Shown here piece after piece: positions 46,576 to 58,372 of a stretch of DNA of 64,000 bases (position 1 is its first letter; each line of letters opens with the position of its first letter). Location of the stretch: positions 454,475 through 518,474 of the forward strand of contig NW_006921551.1 in assembly GCF_000340215.1 (NCBI RefSeq), written 5' to 3'. The position numbers and the translations under genes were made by a program. This DNA comes from Pseudocercospora fijiensis CIRAD86. Lineage: Eukaryota; Ascomycota; Dothideomycetes; Mycosphaerellales; Mycosphaerellaceae. The notes under the pieces were generated by a model. That model worked only from the letters and a program-made list of their open reading frames with translations. It was not told the origin of the DNA and did no database searches.

Positions 46576-47250
46576 CCCTACCTAGCTATAGGGTTAGGGA
46601 TAGGCGTACGGTAGGGGGGCAGGGGTCTAGCTAGGGTTTACCCTACCTAGCTATAGGGTTAGGGATAGGCGTACGGTAGGGGGGCAGGGGTCTAGCTAAT
46701 TAGCTATAACCGGCGATACGACTAGGGTCGCGAGCTAATTAGCTATAACTAGCGATAGAAACGCTTACTTCTACGTATAACTACGTATTATACTATAACC
46801 TAGGAGTATTATACTAGTAATACTAAGTTTCTAAGTGGCCTATTACTATATTTAGTACTTAGTTTATATATAAATTAGCTAGGGTATCTAAGTAATTTAA
46901 ATGAAACCTCTAAGTAATAAAGTAAATAGTTTCGAAGGCTAGATTTTTATTTCTACGTATTATACTATAACCTAGGAGTATTATACTAGTAATACTAAGT
47001 TTCTAAGTGGCCTATTACTATATTTAGTACTTAGTTTATATATAAATTAGCTAGGGTATCTAAGTAATTTAAATAAAACCTCTAAGTAATAAAGTAAATA
47101 GTTTCGAAGGCTAGATTTTTATTTCTACGTATTATACTATAACCTAGGAGTATTATACTAGTAATACTAAGTTTCTAAGTGGCCTATTACCCTACCTAGC
47201 TATAGGGTTAGGGATAGGCGTACGGTAGGGGGGTAGGGGTCTAGCTAGGG
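46576..47250. repeat. Mosaic of 65-bp and 172-bp repeats
   Basis: A 65-bp unit (CCCTACCTAGCTATAGGG, then GGGATAGGCGTACGGTAGGG) occurs at 46576, 46641 (partial) and 47190. Between them lies a 172-bp tandem repeat from 46781 to about 47188, 2.4 units, starting at 46781, 46953 and 47125. No gene is present. Confidence 0.85.
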
Positions 47251-47320
47251 TTTACCCTACTATAGGGCACTTTAGGGTTAGGGTTAGGCGTATAGCGGGC
47301 GTGTAGCAGGGCGCCGGCGT

Positions 47321-48003
47321 CGGGCTAATTAGCTATAACTAGCGATACGGCAAGGGCCGCGGGCTAATTAGCTATAACTAGCGATAGGAACGCTCGCCCT
47401 CGCGCGCGACGTCGACGAGCTCTATTTACTATTTATCGCCTCCCTTATAGAACTATTCTCTATTTATTCGATATTATAATATCGAAGGTATAAAAGAATA
47501 TATTCTCGCGCCTGCTCGCAGGCCGCCTACGTATATTGCGAGCTAAACAAGAAGGCGGTCGCATTCTTAGTCGTGTCTCGACTACGCCCGCGTCGGGCTA
47601 ATTAGCTATAACTAGCGATACAGTAAGGGCCGCGGGCTAATTAGCTATAACTAGCGATAGGAACGCTCGCCCTCGCGCGCGACGTCGACGAGCTCTATTT
47701 ACTATTTATCGCCTCCCTTATAGAACTATTCTCTATTTATTCGATATTATAATATCGAAGATATAAAAGAATATATTCTCGCGCCTACTCGTAGGCCGCC
47801 TACGTATATTGCGAGCTAAATAAGAAGGCGGTCGTATTCTTAGTCGTATCTCGACTACGCCCGCGTCGGGCTAATTAGCTATAACTAGCGATACGGCAAG
47901 GGCCGCGGGCTAATTAGCTATAACTAGCGATAGGAACGCTCGCCCTCGCGCGCGACGTCGACTAGCCCTATTTACTATTTATCGCCTCCCTTATAGAACT
48001 ATT
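47321..48003. repeat. 273-bp tandem repeat (2.5 units)
   Basis: Units start at 47321, 47594 and 47867 with CGGGCTAATTAGCTATAACT. Each has two copies of the motif AGCTAATTAGCT-type / TAACTAGCGATA. A fragment of the same repeat reappears at about 49330-49400, on the far side of the Hrr1-like pseudogene. Confidence 0.85.
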
Positions 48004-48033
48004 CTCTTAGAGCACTCTCTACGAGCTATACTA

Positions 48034-48540
48034 CGAAGATACCCTCCGCGGCCTTCGCGAAGTAGTCTTAATAACTCGCTATACTCTATATGCCGCTAAG
48101 GACGTATTTAATAGCAAAGTCGGTATCTATACTAAGGTAAGTCTCGCCTTTACCCCTTTAACGCGCCGCCCGTTATATACTAACCTAAGCAGGTTTATAT
48201 CTACGGCGCGACTTTATCTACTCGTAGCTTCGCCGTCCGCGTTACTTTTAGTCTCCTCCGTACTAGTAAGAAAGTTCTATAGGAACCGCGAAGATGCTCT
48301 CTACGGCCTTCGCGAAGTAGTCTTAATAACTCGCTATACTCTATATGCCGCTAAGGACGCATTTAATAGCAAAGTCGGTATCTATACGAAGGTTAGTCTC
48401 GCCTTTACCCCTTTAACGCGCCGCCCGTTATATACTAACCTAAGCAGGTTTATATCTACGGCGCGACTTTGTCTATACGTAGCTTCGCCGTCCGCGTTAC
48501 TTTTAGTCTCCTCCGTACTAGTAAGAAAGTTCTATAGGAA
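48034..48540 (+). repeat. 255-bp tandem duplication of exon-intron-exon
   Basis: Units start at 48034 and 48289. Each contains the end of one exon, the intron (48137-48192 and 48392-48447; the second begins GTTAGT) and the start of the next exon of the Hrr1-like gene. Confidence 0.9.
48137..48192 (+). other. 56-bp intron of the Hrr1-like pseudogene
   Basis: GTAAGT at the 5' end, TACTAAC about 10 bases before AAGCAG at 48187-48192. Removal restores a continuous frame from GIYTK to VYIYGAT. It has no palindrome, unlike the introns of the SNF2 genes. Confidence 0.8.
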
Positions 48541-49320
48541 CAGTTAAAGCGCCTTATCGCCGGCAGCTTAGTCGTTCTTACACTAATAAATAACAAGTTC
48601 GTGTCTCGCGCTATTATCGCTACTATTACCGCTCGACTACTAGAGGGACTTTAGTAGAATCTACCTAAGCTTAATCTCGCCTTTACCCGTCCCAAGGAGT
48701 TAGAGCTAGATCCTACTATAGAATATCTTATAGTAGAGGACCGTAGCGGACTTTTCGAAGCTAATCGGCATACCTTACTTAGCCTTTAGCGTATAATACG
48801 CGAGGGTTTCCCCTTATTAGAGTACCTCGTTAGTATATAGCCTTACATTTCGGCGCCTAAGTATTTTAAAGTATAGCCGAAGCGAGATCTAAGCTCTATC
48901 CTAGTTAATAACTCTAACGAGAGCTTCGAGAATGTTAATATAGTTAAGTACTAGCCTTCTAAGCCTAATAGTACTCTAGACGCCTCCTAACTAGAAGCGC
49001 TCCGTCGTATTCTAACGGCGCGTCTTGCTATTATTTAAGGCCTACCCGGTACTAGTAAGACCTATGTCTCTATATAAGCTATTAAAGTAATACTCGAGAA
49101 CTAGAACAAGGGAGATCTACTAATAATTATCGCTTATTAGACTAACTACGCTATCGACTAGTTTTTACGTTATATCGCTATATTCGAGGAAGAATTTATA
49201 CGTCTCGGTAGTCGCAGTAAGGATAAGGATGTCGTTAAGCCGCTTCGTTAGGATGCGACGAAGCGCTTCTAGTTAGTAAGCCGCTTCGCTAGGATACGAC
49301 GAAGCGCTTAAGAAACATTA

Positions 49321-49779
49321 AAGCAAGAAGGCGTTCGTATTCTAAGTCGTATCTCGACCGCGCCCGCGTCTAGCTAATTAGCTATAACTAGCGATACGGC
49401 CCTCGCTCCGTTAGAACGTAACGGAGCGCTTCCGGTTAAGAAATATACGGGGTACGCATTCCCCTACCTCTTACCCTCCGGTTCCGTAAGTAGGGATTTA
49501 CCTATCTTCTTAGCTATACTTTTAGTCTTATATTAAGTATACGAGGTACCCTTTCCCGAAATCTAGCTAACCTGTCTGCCCGACATTAATCAAACATTAT
49601 TAGAACCTAGCTAACTATCTAATCAAATAGCCTTCCTTCGCTATTACGGAAGGCTACTACGAACCTTACCCCGTATCTCGTATTACTCCGCCTATCGCCT
49701 AGTAAGGACTTTTACCTTTAATAACAGACCTACTAGTAATACTCTTTAGGTTTACTTATCCTACGGTCCGATAGAGGAA
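49321..49779. other. Lightly RIPped spacer with a 273-repeat fragment
   Basis: The first 80 bp repeat part of the 273-bp unit. From about 49430 the sequence keeps more CA and TG (for example ATTAATCAAACATTATTAG), suggesting single-copy or recently inserted DNA. No gene is recognised. Confidence 0.5.
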
Positions 49780-49846
49780 CAACTTAAAACTTTTAGTGCG
49801 TACCTAAAACTAGGCGTTTAAGGTACGCACCTAAAGTTTTAAGTTG
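49780..49846. repeat. 26-bp inverted repeat (hairpin) with 15-bp loop
   Basis: Arms 49780-49805 and 49821-49846 pair with one mismatch; the left arm begins CAACTTAAAACTTTTAG and its inner end is TGCGTACCT. This could be a transcript hairpin or the remains of a small inverted-repeat element. It is unrelated to the dispersed palindromes. Confidence 0.8.
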
Positions 49847-50090
49847 TTTACGGTGTCCTTTAATTGCTAGACTTTGGGTTTTGCAACGTCTACGGGAAGG
49901 CCGTAGGCAGTATACGAACCTACTTATACGCACTGCTTTATACGCAAAATATACTACGCTACTATTCCTTACTCTCTTATATACAAAATGTATCGCTAGA
50001 AAGGGGTAGCCCTTTCTAGTGTTAGTAGTTTCCGCGAGATAGAACTACTACCTCCTCGAATTCTATACTTATTAGCGCGGCTTATATATA
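49847..50090. other. Spacer with no gene seen
   Basis: It continues the lightly RIPped stretch; no frame or repeat was recognised. Confidence 0.4.
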
Positions 50091-50857
50091 AGCTTTGCCC
50101 TCCGCTATTAACGGAATTAATACGATACCGCCTAAAGGATAGCGTAAGCTACTCGGTACTAAAGAGGAAGAGCGGAAGAAGAAGGCCGAACGTACCGCGA
50201 GGAAGTTAGCGAGTACGGCTCTACGACGAGCCTAGAAGAAAGTATAGCAAGCCGAGCAAGACCTAGGCGTAGCATCTTCTTCGTCTGCGCTACTACTATA
50301 TCTAGCCGCTATATCGTCTACCTCCTCGGCTACCTAACCTATCCCCTATATTAACCCTCTACTTCGTAGCTAAATAGGCGTAGTAGGTAGTTAAATACTC
50401 TAGAGTTAGTACTATTCGGCTAGTTAGAGACGGCTACTTCTCCTAGCACTACGACTACTGCCGCTCTCTTTATAGATAGCGCCGCGTATAAATACTAGAG
50501 ATAGGCTATAGCTCCTCGCTACCTATATTAACTAGCTCGAGATCGACGATATTATCGCGGTAGTCGATCAATTTGCTAGAGCTAACGCCGCTAGCTCTAC
50601 TCTAAGGGATAGTACTTCTACGTCTATCGTTTAATAATCGATCGTATAGGCTATCCCTACCTACGACTAGCCTCGGTTAGCTATTCGGCGGGCTCCTCTA
50701 CGTCCCCTTCTCCCTAAAATAGATAGTACTTAACTAGTATACCTATCTAATACTCTCCCTTCGTATATAGGTCCTCTTACTCTACGTAAAATAGTTTACC
50801 GCCCCGCTCCGATAGCTACTAGACCCCCTTCGTCCGCTATAGTACAATCCCTACTAG

Positions 50858-51180
50858 CGCTAGCTTCTATACTAGCGATACCTCCCGCGCTAGCTTCTAT
50901 ACTAGCGATACCTCCCGCGCTAGCTTCTATACTAGCGATACCTCCCGCGCTAGCTTCTATACTAGCGATACCTCCCGCGCTAGCTTCTATACTAGCGATA
51001 TCTTCCGCGCTAGCTTCTATACTAGCGATACCTCCCTAGCTAGCTTCTATACTAGCGATACCTCCCTAGCTAGCTTCTATACTAGCGATACCTCCTACGC
51101 TAGCTTCTATACTAGCGACGCCTTCCTAGCTAGCTTCTATACTAGCGACGCCTTCCCCGCTAGCTTCTATACTAGCGACG
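50858..51180 (+). repeat. 30-bp tandem repeat, about 11 units
   Basis: Unit GCTAGCTTCTATACTAGCGA-TACCTCCCGC, with single transitions between units. It encodes the decapeptide repeat of the gene above. Confidence 0.95.
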
Positions 51181-51467
51181 CCGCCTAAGCCTAACTCCTA
51201 AGGAAGCGTAGCTTATTCTTCCCTATTACTAGCTTCGAAGTCCGCTACTTAACCTGCTTCGCCGACTCCTCGAAGAAGTCTCTCCTTCCCTCCTATTCTA
51301 GAGAGCCCCTCGTTACCTACGACGCCGCCTAAGCTAGACTCCTAAGTAAGCGTAGCTTATTCTCCCCTATTACTAGCTTCGAAGTCCGCTACTTAACCTA
51401 CTTCGCCGACTTCTCGAAGAAGTCTCTTCTTCCCTCCTATTTTAGAGAGCCCCTTATTACTTACTTT
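51180..51467 (+). repeat. 144-bp tandem repeat, 2 units
   Basis: Starts at 51180 and 51324 (GCCGCCTAAGC). The two units differ by transitions and encode a 48-residue repeat. Confidence 0.9.
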
Positions 51468-52181
51468 AAGAGACGGGACGAATTAACTACTAGCCTTAGT
51501 GCGGCGTAGTCGACCGATCGTAAGCGCGAGTATATCTAAGTTTAATTCTAGAGATAGCATTCCTAGCCCTAGCTTAAGGCGAAGCCCGTCTAGATTAAGA
51601 GATAGCATTACTAGGTCTAATTTAAGAGAGAGCTTATAAAGGCCTCGTCTTAGAGCTTACCTATCGCAGCTATAACGCGGGCTCCTACTGCGTATCCGGC
51701 TAAATCCTAGAGGGCGCAACCCGCGCCCTGCCTTACTAGAACCCCTAGATCCTAGAGCTAAACATTCTAGTGTTACAATATTCGAGCATATAGCGTAGGC
51801 GCGGCCGTACGTCCTCTAAACACTAAATAGGGATATTAGAATATTTGCACTAAAACGTTTGCTTTCTATTAGTAGACCTCGCCTACGGCCGTAGAATTCG
51901 CCTGTAGCCGTTTCTTCTCGTTGCCCCTAAGAGTCGGTTATATGCCTACGTATTGTTTATATACGACTCCCTTTACGTCGCTCCTACGTAAAGTTTAGAC
52001 AATCTACCTTCGCGTCCTAAGTCTCGCTAATCTATCCTAGCGTAAATATAGCTACTAGACAATCTATTCTTTTTATTAGCAGCTTGTTACTTTATACTAT
52101 TACCTTACTATTATAGCAGATTACTAGCCCCTTTATTGTATATAAGTATAGGTTTCTTCTTTATAAGTATAACGCGCGTCT

Positions 52182-53309
52182 AATAGAGATATCTCGACCC
52201 GACTTAATCTTATTACCCCCGCGTAGTATAAAGATTTCCTCGTAGTATAGAAACTAACCGACGAGAACGCAATAGCTCTTAAAGTCCTACGCGGACCTAA
52301 CGAACCTAGAACTACGAAGGTAGATACACTTAGGCGTATATTCGAATAGATCGGTAATTCTATCGAGAGTAACTCGGTTAGGGCGACTATGCTCTAGTAG
52401 TACGCTCTATAGCACAAGATCTAGGAGACTAGTACTAATCCTTTACTCCGTATATCCTAAGCCTTCGTTCGAAGCCTCGACTAGTACGGTCTAATCTATT
52501 ACGCCGTCGTCCTCGGAATATCTATAGACGCCTCCCGCCGAGCAAGTAACCGTATTATCGAAGCCGCCTAGGGCGAAGATTAGTTTACTTAAGCCTCGGA
52601 GCTTGTCCGGCTTCCGTTTAGCGCTCTACTTTTAGTACCTAAACGCATTCTCGCCGACATTGTAGCTACTACTCGGATTGGACTTAGTCTCGAAGAAGCC
52701 TATCGCTTCTAGATATAAGGTAAACGGAAGAGGCTCGCGGAAGCCTAGAATAGTCGCGTTAATAAGAGGAAGAGCGCTTTTTACGATTTTATTACCGGTA
52801 GTAACATTACCGCTATAAGAGACGCTTACAAACCGAAACCTAGTAAGGAACGTACGATACAGGCCTACCTACCTAACATTCCTAAAGACTATATCGTTCT
52901 CTAAGGCTTTAAGACGGGGCGCAATTTACTAGCGCCGAAAAAACACCTATTACGCGCCTTACGCAAAAAACATCTAAGGAAACCTAGGGTTAAAGCGGGT
53001 AGTAACACACTAGTACTAGATTTATAGCTAGAAGACGATAGCGCAGAACCCGATATACCGGCATTAGACGACGAAGGAGGGAAAGGTACCTAGGACAATT
53101 CTCTTAACATAGACGGAGATACGGCTTCTAATTTTCTTAATATATACAATAGATTAGAGCTCCGTTTACAATGTCGCCGGCTTAGCCGTAGAGAAGGGAT
53201 AGAAGCCTACTATACCTACTACCGCAAATAGTAGATAGACTTTACCTATGCTTTACTACCGAATATTAGAGAGCGTCTCGCTACGTTAGGCCGGCTACTG
53301 TATATATAA
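52182..53309 (+). pseudogene. Unrecognised gene upstream of TLH, copy 2
   Basis: Same frame and length as the gene at 14845-15972, with transitions that add or remove TAG/TAA codons. The charged middle (GKRKRLAEA) and the Tyr-rich end (EAYYTYYRK) are kept. No function is recognised. Confidence 0.5.
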
Positions 53310-53373
53310 ACTTTAATTACTCCGTTCCTACTACGTACCGTCCCTATACCTAATATATATAAATGCTAACTAG

Positions 53374-53417
53374 TTTGCTATATAGCGAAAGATCTACCCG
53401 TTTTCTAGCTAGCAAAG
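53374..53417. repeat. Palindrome pair, copy 2
   Basis: Counterpart of 16037-16080. The second palindrome reads TTTTCTAGCTAGCAAAG here against TTTTCTAGCTAGTAAAG in copy 1, so RIP has weakened one arm in copy 1. Confidence 0.8.
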
Positions 53418-53716
53418 TAGTCTATATCTTATACCTTTTACTTAATCTTACGACCGCCTTGCTTAGAAGCCCGTAACCTATACGTATATAGCTCCCTACT
53501 ATCCCGAGGCGGATTAGCTCGTAGCTATATACTATCTATTCCAACCGCCTGCCCGGATTTCTAACTAGTTTATACCTACGCTATACTAAGTTATGTTCTA
53601 TATAACCTTCGCCTTATTATCTTCCTATACACTATTTATAGTAGATACGGCCTATATAGAGATGCTATTAAGGTTTAGGTTAGACAATCCGCGCCTTAAC
53701 TACTTTAGTCTATAAA

Positions 53717-56700
53717 GGAGGCGATAGATGCACGTCCGTTAACGCGCTCTCGCGATTAATATATTATTACGATCGAGATTATTAGGGTTATAAGAACTAC
53801 TTCTAATATCTAGGGACCTATATACCGGAAAGACACCGTTTCGAGGATTACTTCTATTATCTTCCTTAATATCGTATTATTAAGTACGTAACTTGCCGAT
53901 ACGCCGTGCCCCCTTACTATTTTTACGCTTACCTTAGCCGCTAATACCGATATACTATTCCTATTGCTATCCGTCGCCTTCTTATCGAAGAATTTAAGCC
54001 GTTCCCCGATATTGCTATAATACCCGACTAAGTAATTTAGCCCTAGCTAACCGATAATTAAGCCCTAGAGTTCCCGCTCTACTTCGATTGTTTCTAATAT
54101 ACTACCGTCGACGAATAGGGCGAATAATATACGGCTATCTTTTACTCGCGTGCCTCGATATAAGAGTATTGTAAAACGCGATATAAGTAGACTAATACCT
54201 AGACTCGGGGCGGTAGTAGAAAAGCCCGCCTATAAGAGATACCTAATCGCCTATAGGAGAGTAATATCTACGTATAGCAATTCTTCTGCCCTAAAGCTAG
54301 GTACGAACCCGGATAGAATCGCCTATTCTAGGTCTATCGTCGCGCTCGTATAGTGCCTATTCCCTCCTTATCGTATAACGACTAGTTTGCGTCTGCTCTA
54401 ATTAAAGCCTAGGCCGATATCCGGGAGAAACTAGACGAGGATCGAAATGTCGTTTACGATAGCTTAGCCTACGTATCTGCCCTCCCCCCCTAGATTTAGT
54501 AACTCTTTATCGACCTTTACGTCGTCTTACTCTATAAAGACGAAATATAGGCCGCTATCCGCCTCCCTAAAGAAGATAATAAGCCCTATACCGTAGAAGT
54601 TATCGCTATCGCTCGCCGAGCGTTCTCTTATACGATAAGGCATTATAGCGAAAGTAGCCCCTATTTTAACCTTACTAATTCCCGTAAGCAAGCCCTCGCT
54701 AACTTTTATAATATAATATAGAAGTCCGACTATTACAAACATTTTCGCTTTCGGCGCTATAAGACCCGCTCGAGCGAACTTAAATACGCCGACGCTATAC
54801 TATACGCGCTAGTATATTTTATTCGTTATATCTCCCCTAAAGTTCTATTTTTCCCTTCTATAATATCGCCTACCGATAAACTTAACGACGACGTCGACGC
54901 CGAAGTCGCTAGTTAAGTAAGCGATAAAGTCGACGAAAAAGTCGACTATAGCCTCGCCTAAGTAACGCCGACCGACGAATAGCGCGAACTCTAGAATAAA
55001 CTTAGCGACCGCGTCCGAAGCGGTATTACCGAGACGGAAGAACTAGAACTGTATCCTCTTATTTCCTAGTTATTACTCTCCCTATTCTAGTACCTAATTA
55101 GTAGTCGTCGGTTCTACTCTCCGCTCCTTAGCTACCTCGCCCTTTATATAGTATAACCGTATTCGGGCGCATAGCGGGAGCCGAACGACTTTAATTACTA
55201 TCTCTCCGCTATTGTTTAGATAGGGCAACTCCTCGTATTTAACTACTCCCGGCGTTATAACTAGGGCTTCGACCGCGACGACGAAGTTTTAGAGGCTATT
55301 AAGTATAAGATAGAGTTACTCTTTATACGAGAGACCGCTATCCGAGAAATTGTCCGCTAGCGCAGTGCCCTCTTCGCCTTTACTAGCAACTATATATCGA
55401 CTAATTAGGCTATCTAGGCCGCCGACGGTAAATCCGTTTAATTTAGGGACGTCGTGCTACGAGTTATAGACCTAACTATCCTACTCGAGTATTGCTATCG
55501 ATAGGCATATAAGATCCTACGGCGCGACCTCCTTTTCGGACTCCCGTACAACTCTATCCCCCTTACCGACCTTTATAACCGTTCCGAAGAAACTACCGTC
55601 TACTTTAGCTTCCTCTAGGACAAGCGTAATACTACTATCGTTAACCTAGCTCGGACGTTCGTTATTAACGCTATCGCTAGTAATCCGGCTCTATTACATT
55701 TGTACTTAGAGGCCGGTTTAGATACACTCCGCCTTAGCTCGGTAGTCGGCGCGTATAAGCATTGCGTCTAAGAGTTCCTTTAGCTACTTAGCGTCCTTAT
55801 ATTTATTAGTAGCAGTTAGCCCGCCCGCGAACCCGAATTCTTCTCGGCGATATAGCGTAATACTTAGTCGGTCCGCTCTATTACTATCCGAGATAGATGC
55901 GTTATAATTTACCTAACCTATACTAAGCTCCGCTAGAAGCTAAATAACAAATAAAACGTCCGCTTCCTATTTAAGCTCGGCCGCCTACTTGTCGATTACC
56001 TTATATATATTTAACTATTTCGCGAGCTCTACTAGCATTAATCTAACCCCGGGCAGGTACTTAGTCCTTTCCTCTAGTCTAAGGACAACCTCGTCTAGTC
56101 GGATAATACTATAACCCGATACCTTCGTCGATAGACCGTAGCCGCTAGCCTACCTGCCTTCGGTATTAGCGAGTAGCGTTACTTCTCCGTCGCTATCGTT
56201 AAGAAATTCTTTAGTAAGTTCGTAGGCTTCGATTAATCGGACGCGGACGACGAAGACGACGAGGTTAACGATATAGAGGTAGCTATAGCTAGGTAGCGCA
56301 ACTATAGTCTCTATACCGCTAACATTTTATATACTAACGCTAATCTATTCGCCGCGTCGTCTAACTTATAGAATAGCTTAATCTAAGGCGGGTACCGCGC
56401 GTCTCGTATCTAGTCGAACTTCCTCTAGCTTCCTACCGCTATTACTCGCTACTAGGGGACCTAGCCGTCGCTAGGTAGCTCTATTAGCAACCTCTTAGCA
56501 CTCGAGAATAGTAGTCTCGCCCCCGTCTTTACCCTCGATAAAGCCCTATAGTACGCGCGCGAAATTATATAAAACCCGCGGCTATAGTAGAAGAGCGAGG
56601 GTTAAGCGACCGCTATACGATAGATCCTCTCCCTCGAGGCCCGACTGCTCGTCGTCCTCGGTACTAGCGCCGGCAAGAGTCTCCTCTTTATAGTTCCTTG

Positions 56701-58372
56701 CTATATAAAAGGTGCGCGGACTACTATACTTATCCTTCCTCTAGTTACTCTACGAGTTAATATACTTACCCGACTTAAAGCCGCTAAAGTGTCCTACGTA
56801 GTATAGTAACTAGGAATAGAGCGCCCCGCTTCCCTTATCCTAGTTAGCGCTAAGGCCGCCTACTCTACCTAATTTATTATATATATACGGCGTCTCGGAG
56901 TCTAGAACTAGCTCGATCGTATCTTCGTCGACGAGTGCTATTTAACCGTAACCGCGTTGCCGTACCGCTCTATCTTTCGCTAATTTAGCTATCTCGGGTC
57001 GATTAGTGCCTAGGTCGTCTACCTAACCGCTACTCTACTACTATTAATAGAACCTAAATTCCTATAGCGCAACGTTATCGCCTAGCCTATAATAGTACGG
57101 CGGAGTACTAATCGCGCTAATATTGTATATCGTGTTTCCTTATACTAGTAGATATAGTTACTACTTATAGCCGTACGACTTATTAGGAAGCAACCTAGGG
57201 CGAGTATATTCGTACCCGGCGATCGCGTCCTAGTATTCGTATATAGTCTCGACTACGCCGAGTAGCTAGCGAGGGAAATTAATTGCCTATACTTTACCGC
57301 CGCTAGTAGAACTGCTAGCGAGAAAGAACAGCTACTCGACGCCTAGCTTAATAGCACCGACAATCTATTTCTTGTCGCTACTCCTACGCTCGGCGAAGGA
57401 TTCGACGTACTACGTATCTAGGTTGTTGTCTACGTCGGCCTCCTACCCTTACTAATATTATTCGTATAATAGTCCGGTCGCGCTAGGCGAGATAGAAAGC
57501 TAGTACTATCTTACCTCCTACTACTAACCGAACTAACTATACTAGCAACGGTCGACTAGAGTAAGCTTAGCTTCGATTAATACCCTTACGTAGATAACGT
57601 TAGCTATATATAGTAGCGCGAGAGGCAAGCTATATAGCAATATACTCGCGTAGGTAAATGTTTGCGTCTAATTATGTCTAATTACCTCGATAGTCCCTAA
57701 TTCCGCTTAACGTATATATCTAACCTAGACGATAGTAACGAGCTCTACTAACGATATATATACCGACTAGTACCGCCTCTAACCTAGCCCGAAACGCCGT
57801 AGGCTTAGGCGATCCGTCGGTAGACCGCCTATTTCTAGCGTATCTAGTAAAACGAAGCTAGTAGTATAATATAGTTCGACCGCAACCTCGCCGTTATCTA
57901 ATAACTGTATACTATCTACCGCTTCGTTAATCCCCGCCTCCCTATATACAAATTCTCTTAATGCCTACGCGCTAACTTCGTAGTTGCGAAGAAGAGGTAA
58001 GCGCTCTAGACTAAGCCGATCGAGAGGTACTATACCTACTTCTACTACTATTTCCCTTTTACTATATACTAGGAATATAGCAAGCAAACACAGAGTTATT
58101 AACGGCTAGACGTTATATAGCTAGTCGCTATCGGCGTGTTCTAGTCGCTATAGATAGGTCCTACTTAGATCCGGGATAAATTCTAGTACTAATTTAAAAC
58201 GCTAGAGGAATACCTCTAGTAGATAACTTAGAGCACTATATAGGATAGAGAAAAGGCTATCTAAGGTATTCGTCTCTACGCTATCGCTATCGAGCACGTT
58301 CTAGCTAGGAACGTTGAACTAGATCCGGTATCCGCTAACAACTATATAGAGTAGGAATTCTAGACGCTAACC
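53717..58372 (+). pseudogene. Telomere-linked RecQ-type DNA helicase (TLH), copy 2
   Basis: Collinear with 16380-21035. Motif II at 56930-56941 reads DECY here, one CAT-to-TAT change from DECH, whereas copy 1 reads DKYY. Motif I again has Ser for the second Gly (GTSAGKS at 56660-56680), and motif VI QQSGRARRD is at about 57467-57493. The copy is inactive by many TAG/TAA codons. Comparing the copies recovers several ancestral residues, because each copy lost different ones. Family assignment is as firm as for copy 1. Confidence 0.88.

Larger units (their letters stand above)
48004..49320 (+). pseudogene. Hrr1/ZNFX1-like superfamily 1 RNA helicase, truncated
   Basis: A plus-strand frame reads LREVVLITRYTLYAAKD up to GIYTK. 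After a 56-bp intron (48137-48192) it continues as VYIYGATLSTRSFAVRVTFS, KRLIAGSLVVLTLINNKFVS, VEDRSGLFEANRHTLLSL and LDASxLEALRRILTARLAII. It ends the recognisable part with the P-loop GLPGTSKTYVS (about 49035-49065; ancestral GPPGTGKT), then DQFLRYIAIFEEEFIRLGSR. This order and wording fit fungal NFX1-type zinc finger helicases related to Hrr1, which in fission yeast acts in RNAi-directed heterochromatin. Only the front and the first ATPase motifs remain; the copy breaks off near 49320 after a 40-bp duplication. An internal 255-bp segment is tandemly doubled. Stops are RIP-type. It is flanked by pieces of the 273-bp repeat. Confidence 0.78.
50091..51700 (+). pseudogene. Unrecognised repeat-protein gene with basic coiled-coil front
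   Basis: One plus frame holds for most of the span with RIP-type stops. It starts near INGINTIPPKG, then a Lys/Glu/Arg helix (TKEEERKKKAERTARKLAS) typical of a coiled coil. A Ser/Ala/Leu-rich middle follows, then eleven 10-residue repeats of the form ALASILAIPP (50858-51180) and two 48-residue repeats (51180-51467; PITSFEVRYLTYFADFSKKS). A charged tail rich in Arg and Lys follows to about 51700. I recognise no family. The repeats keep the frame because 30 and 144 are multiples of three, which supports past coding. It ends about 45 bp before the second TLH repeat. Confidence 0.5.

Noticed and set aside
54150..54353. 67-codon plus ORF
   Set aside because: It lies in another frame of TLH copy 2 over its N-terminal Cys/His segment; the helicase frame explains the region better.
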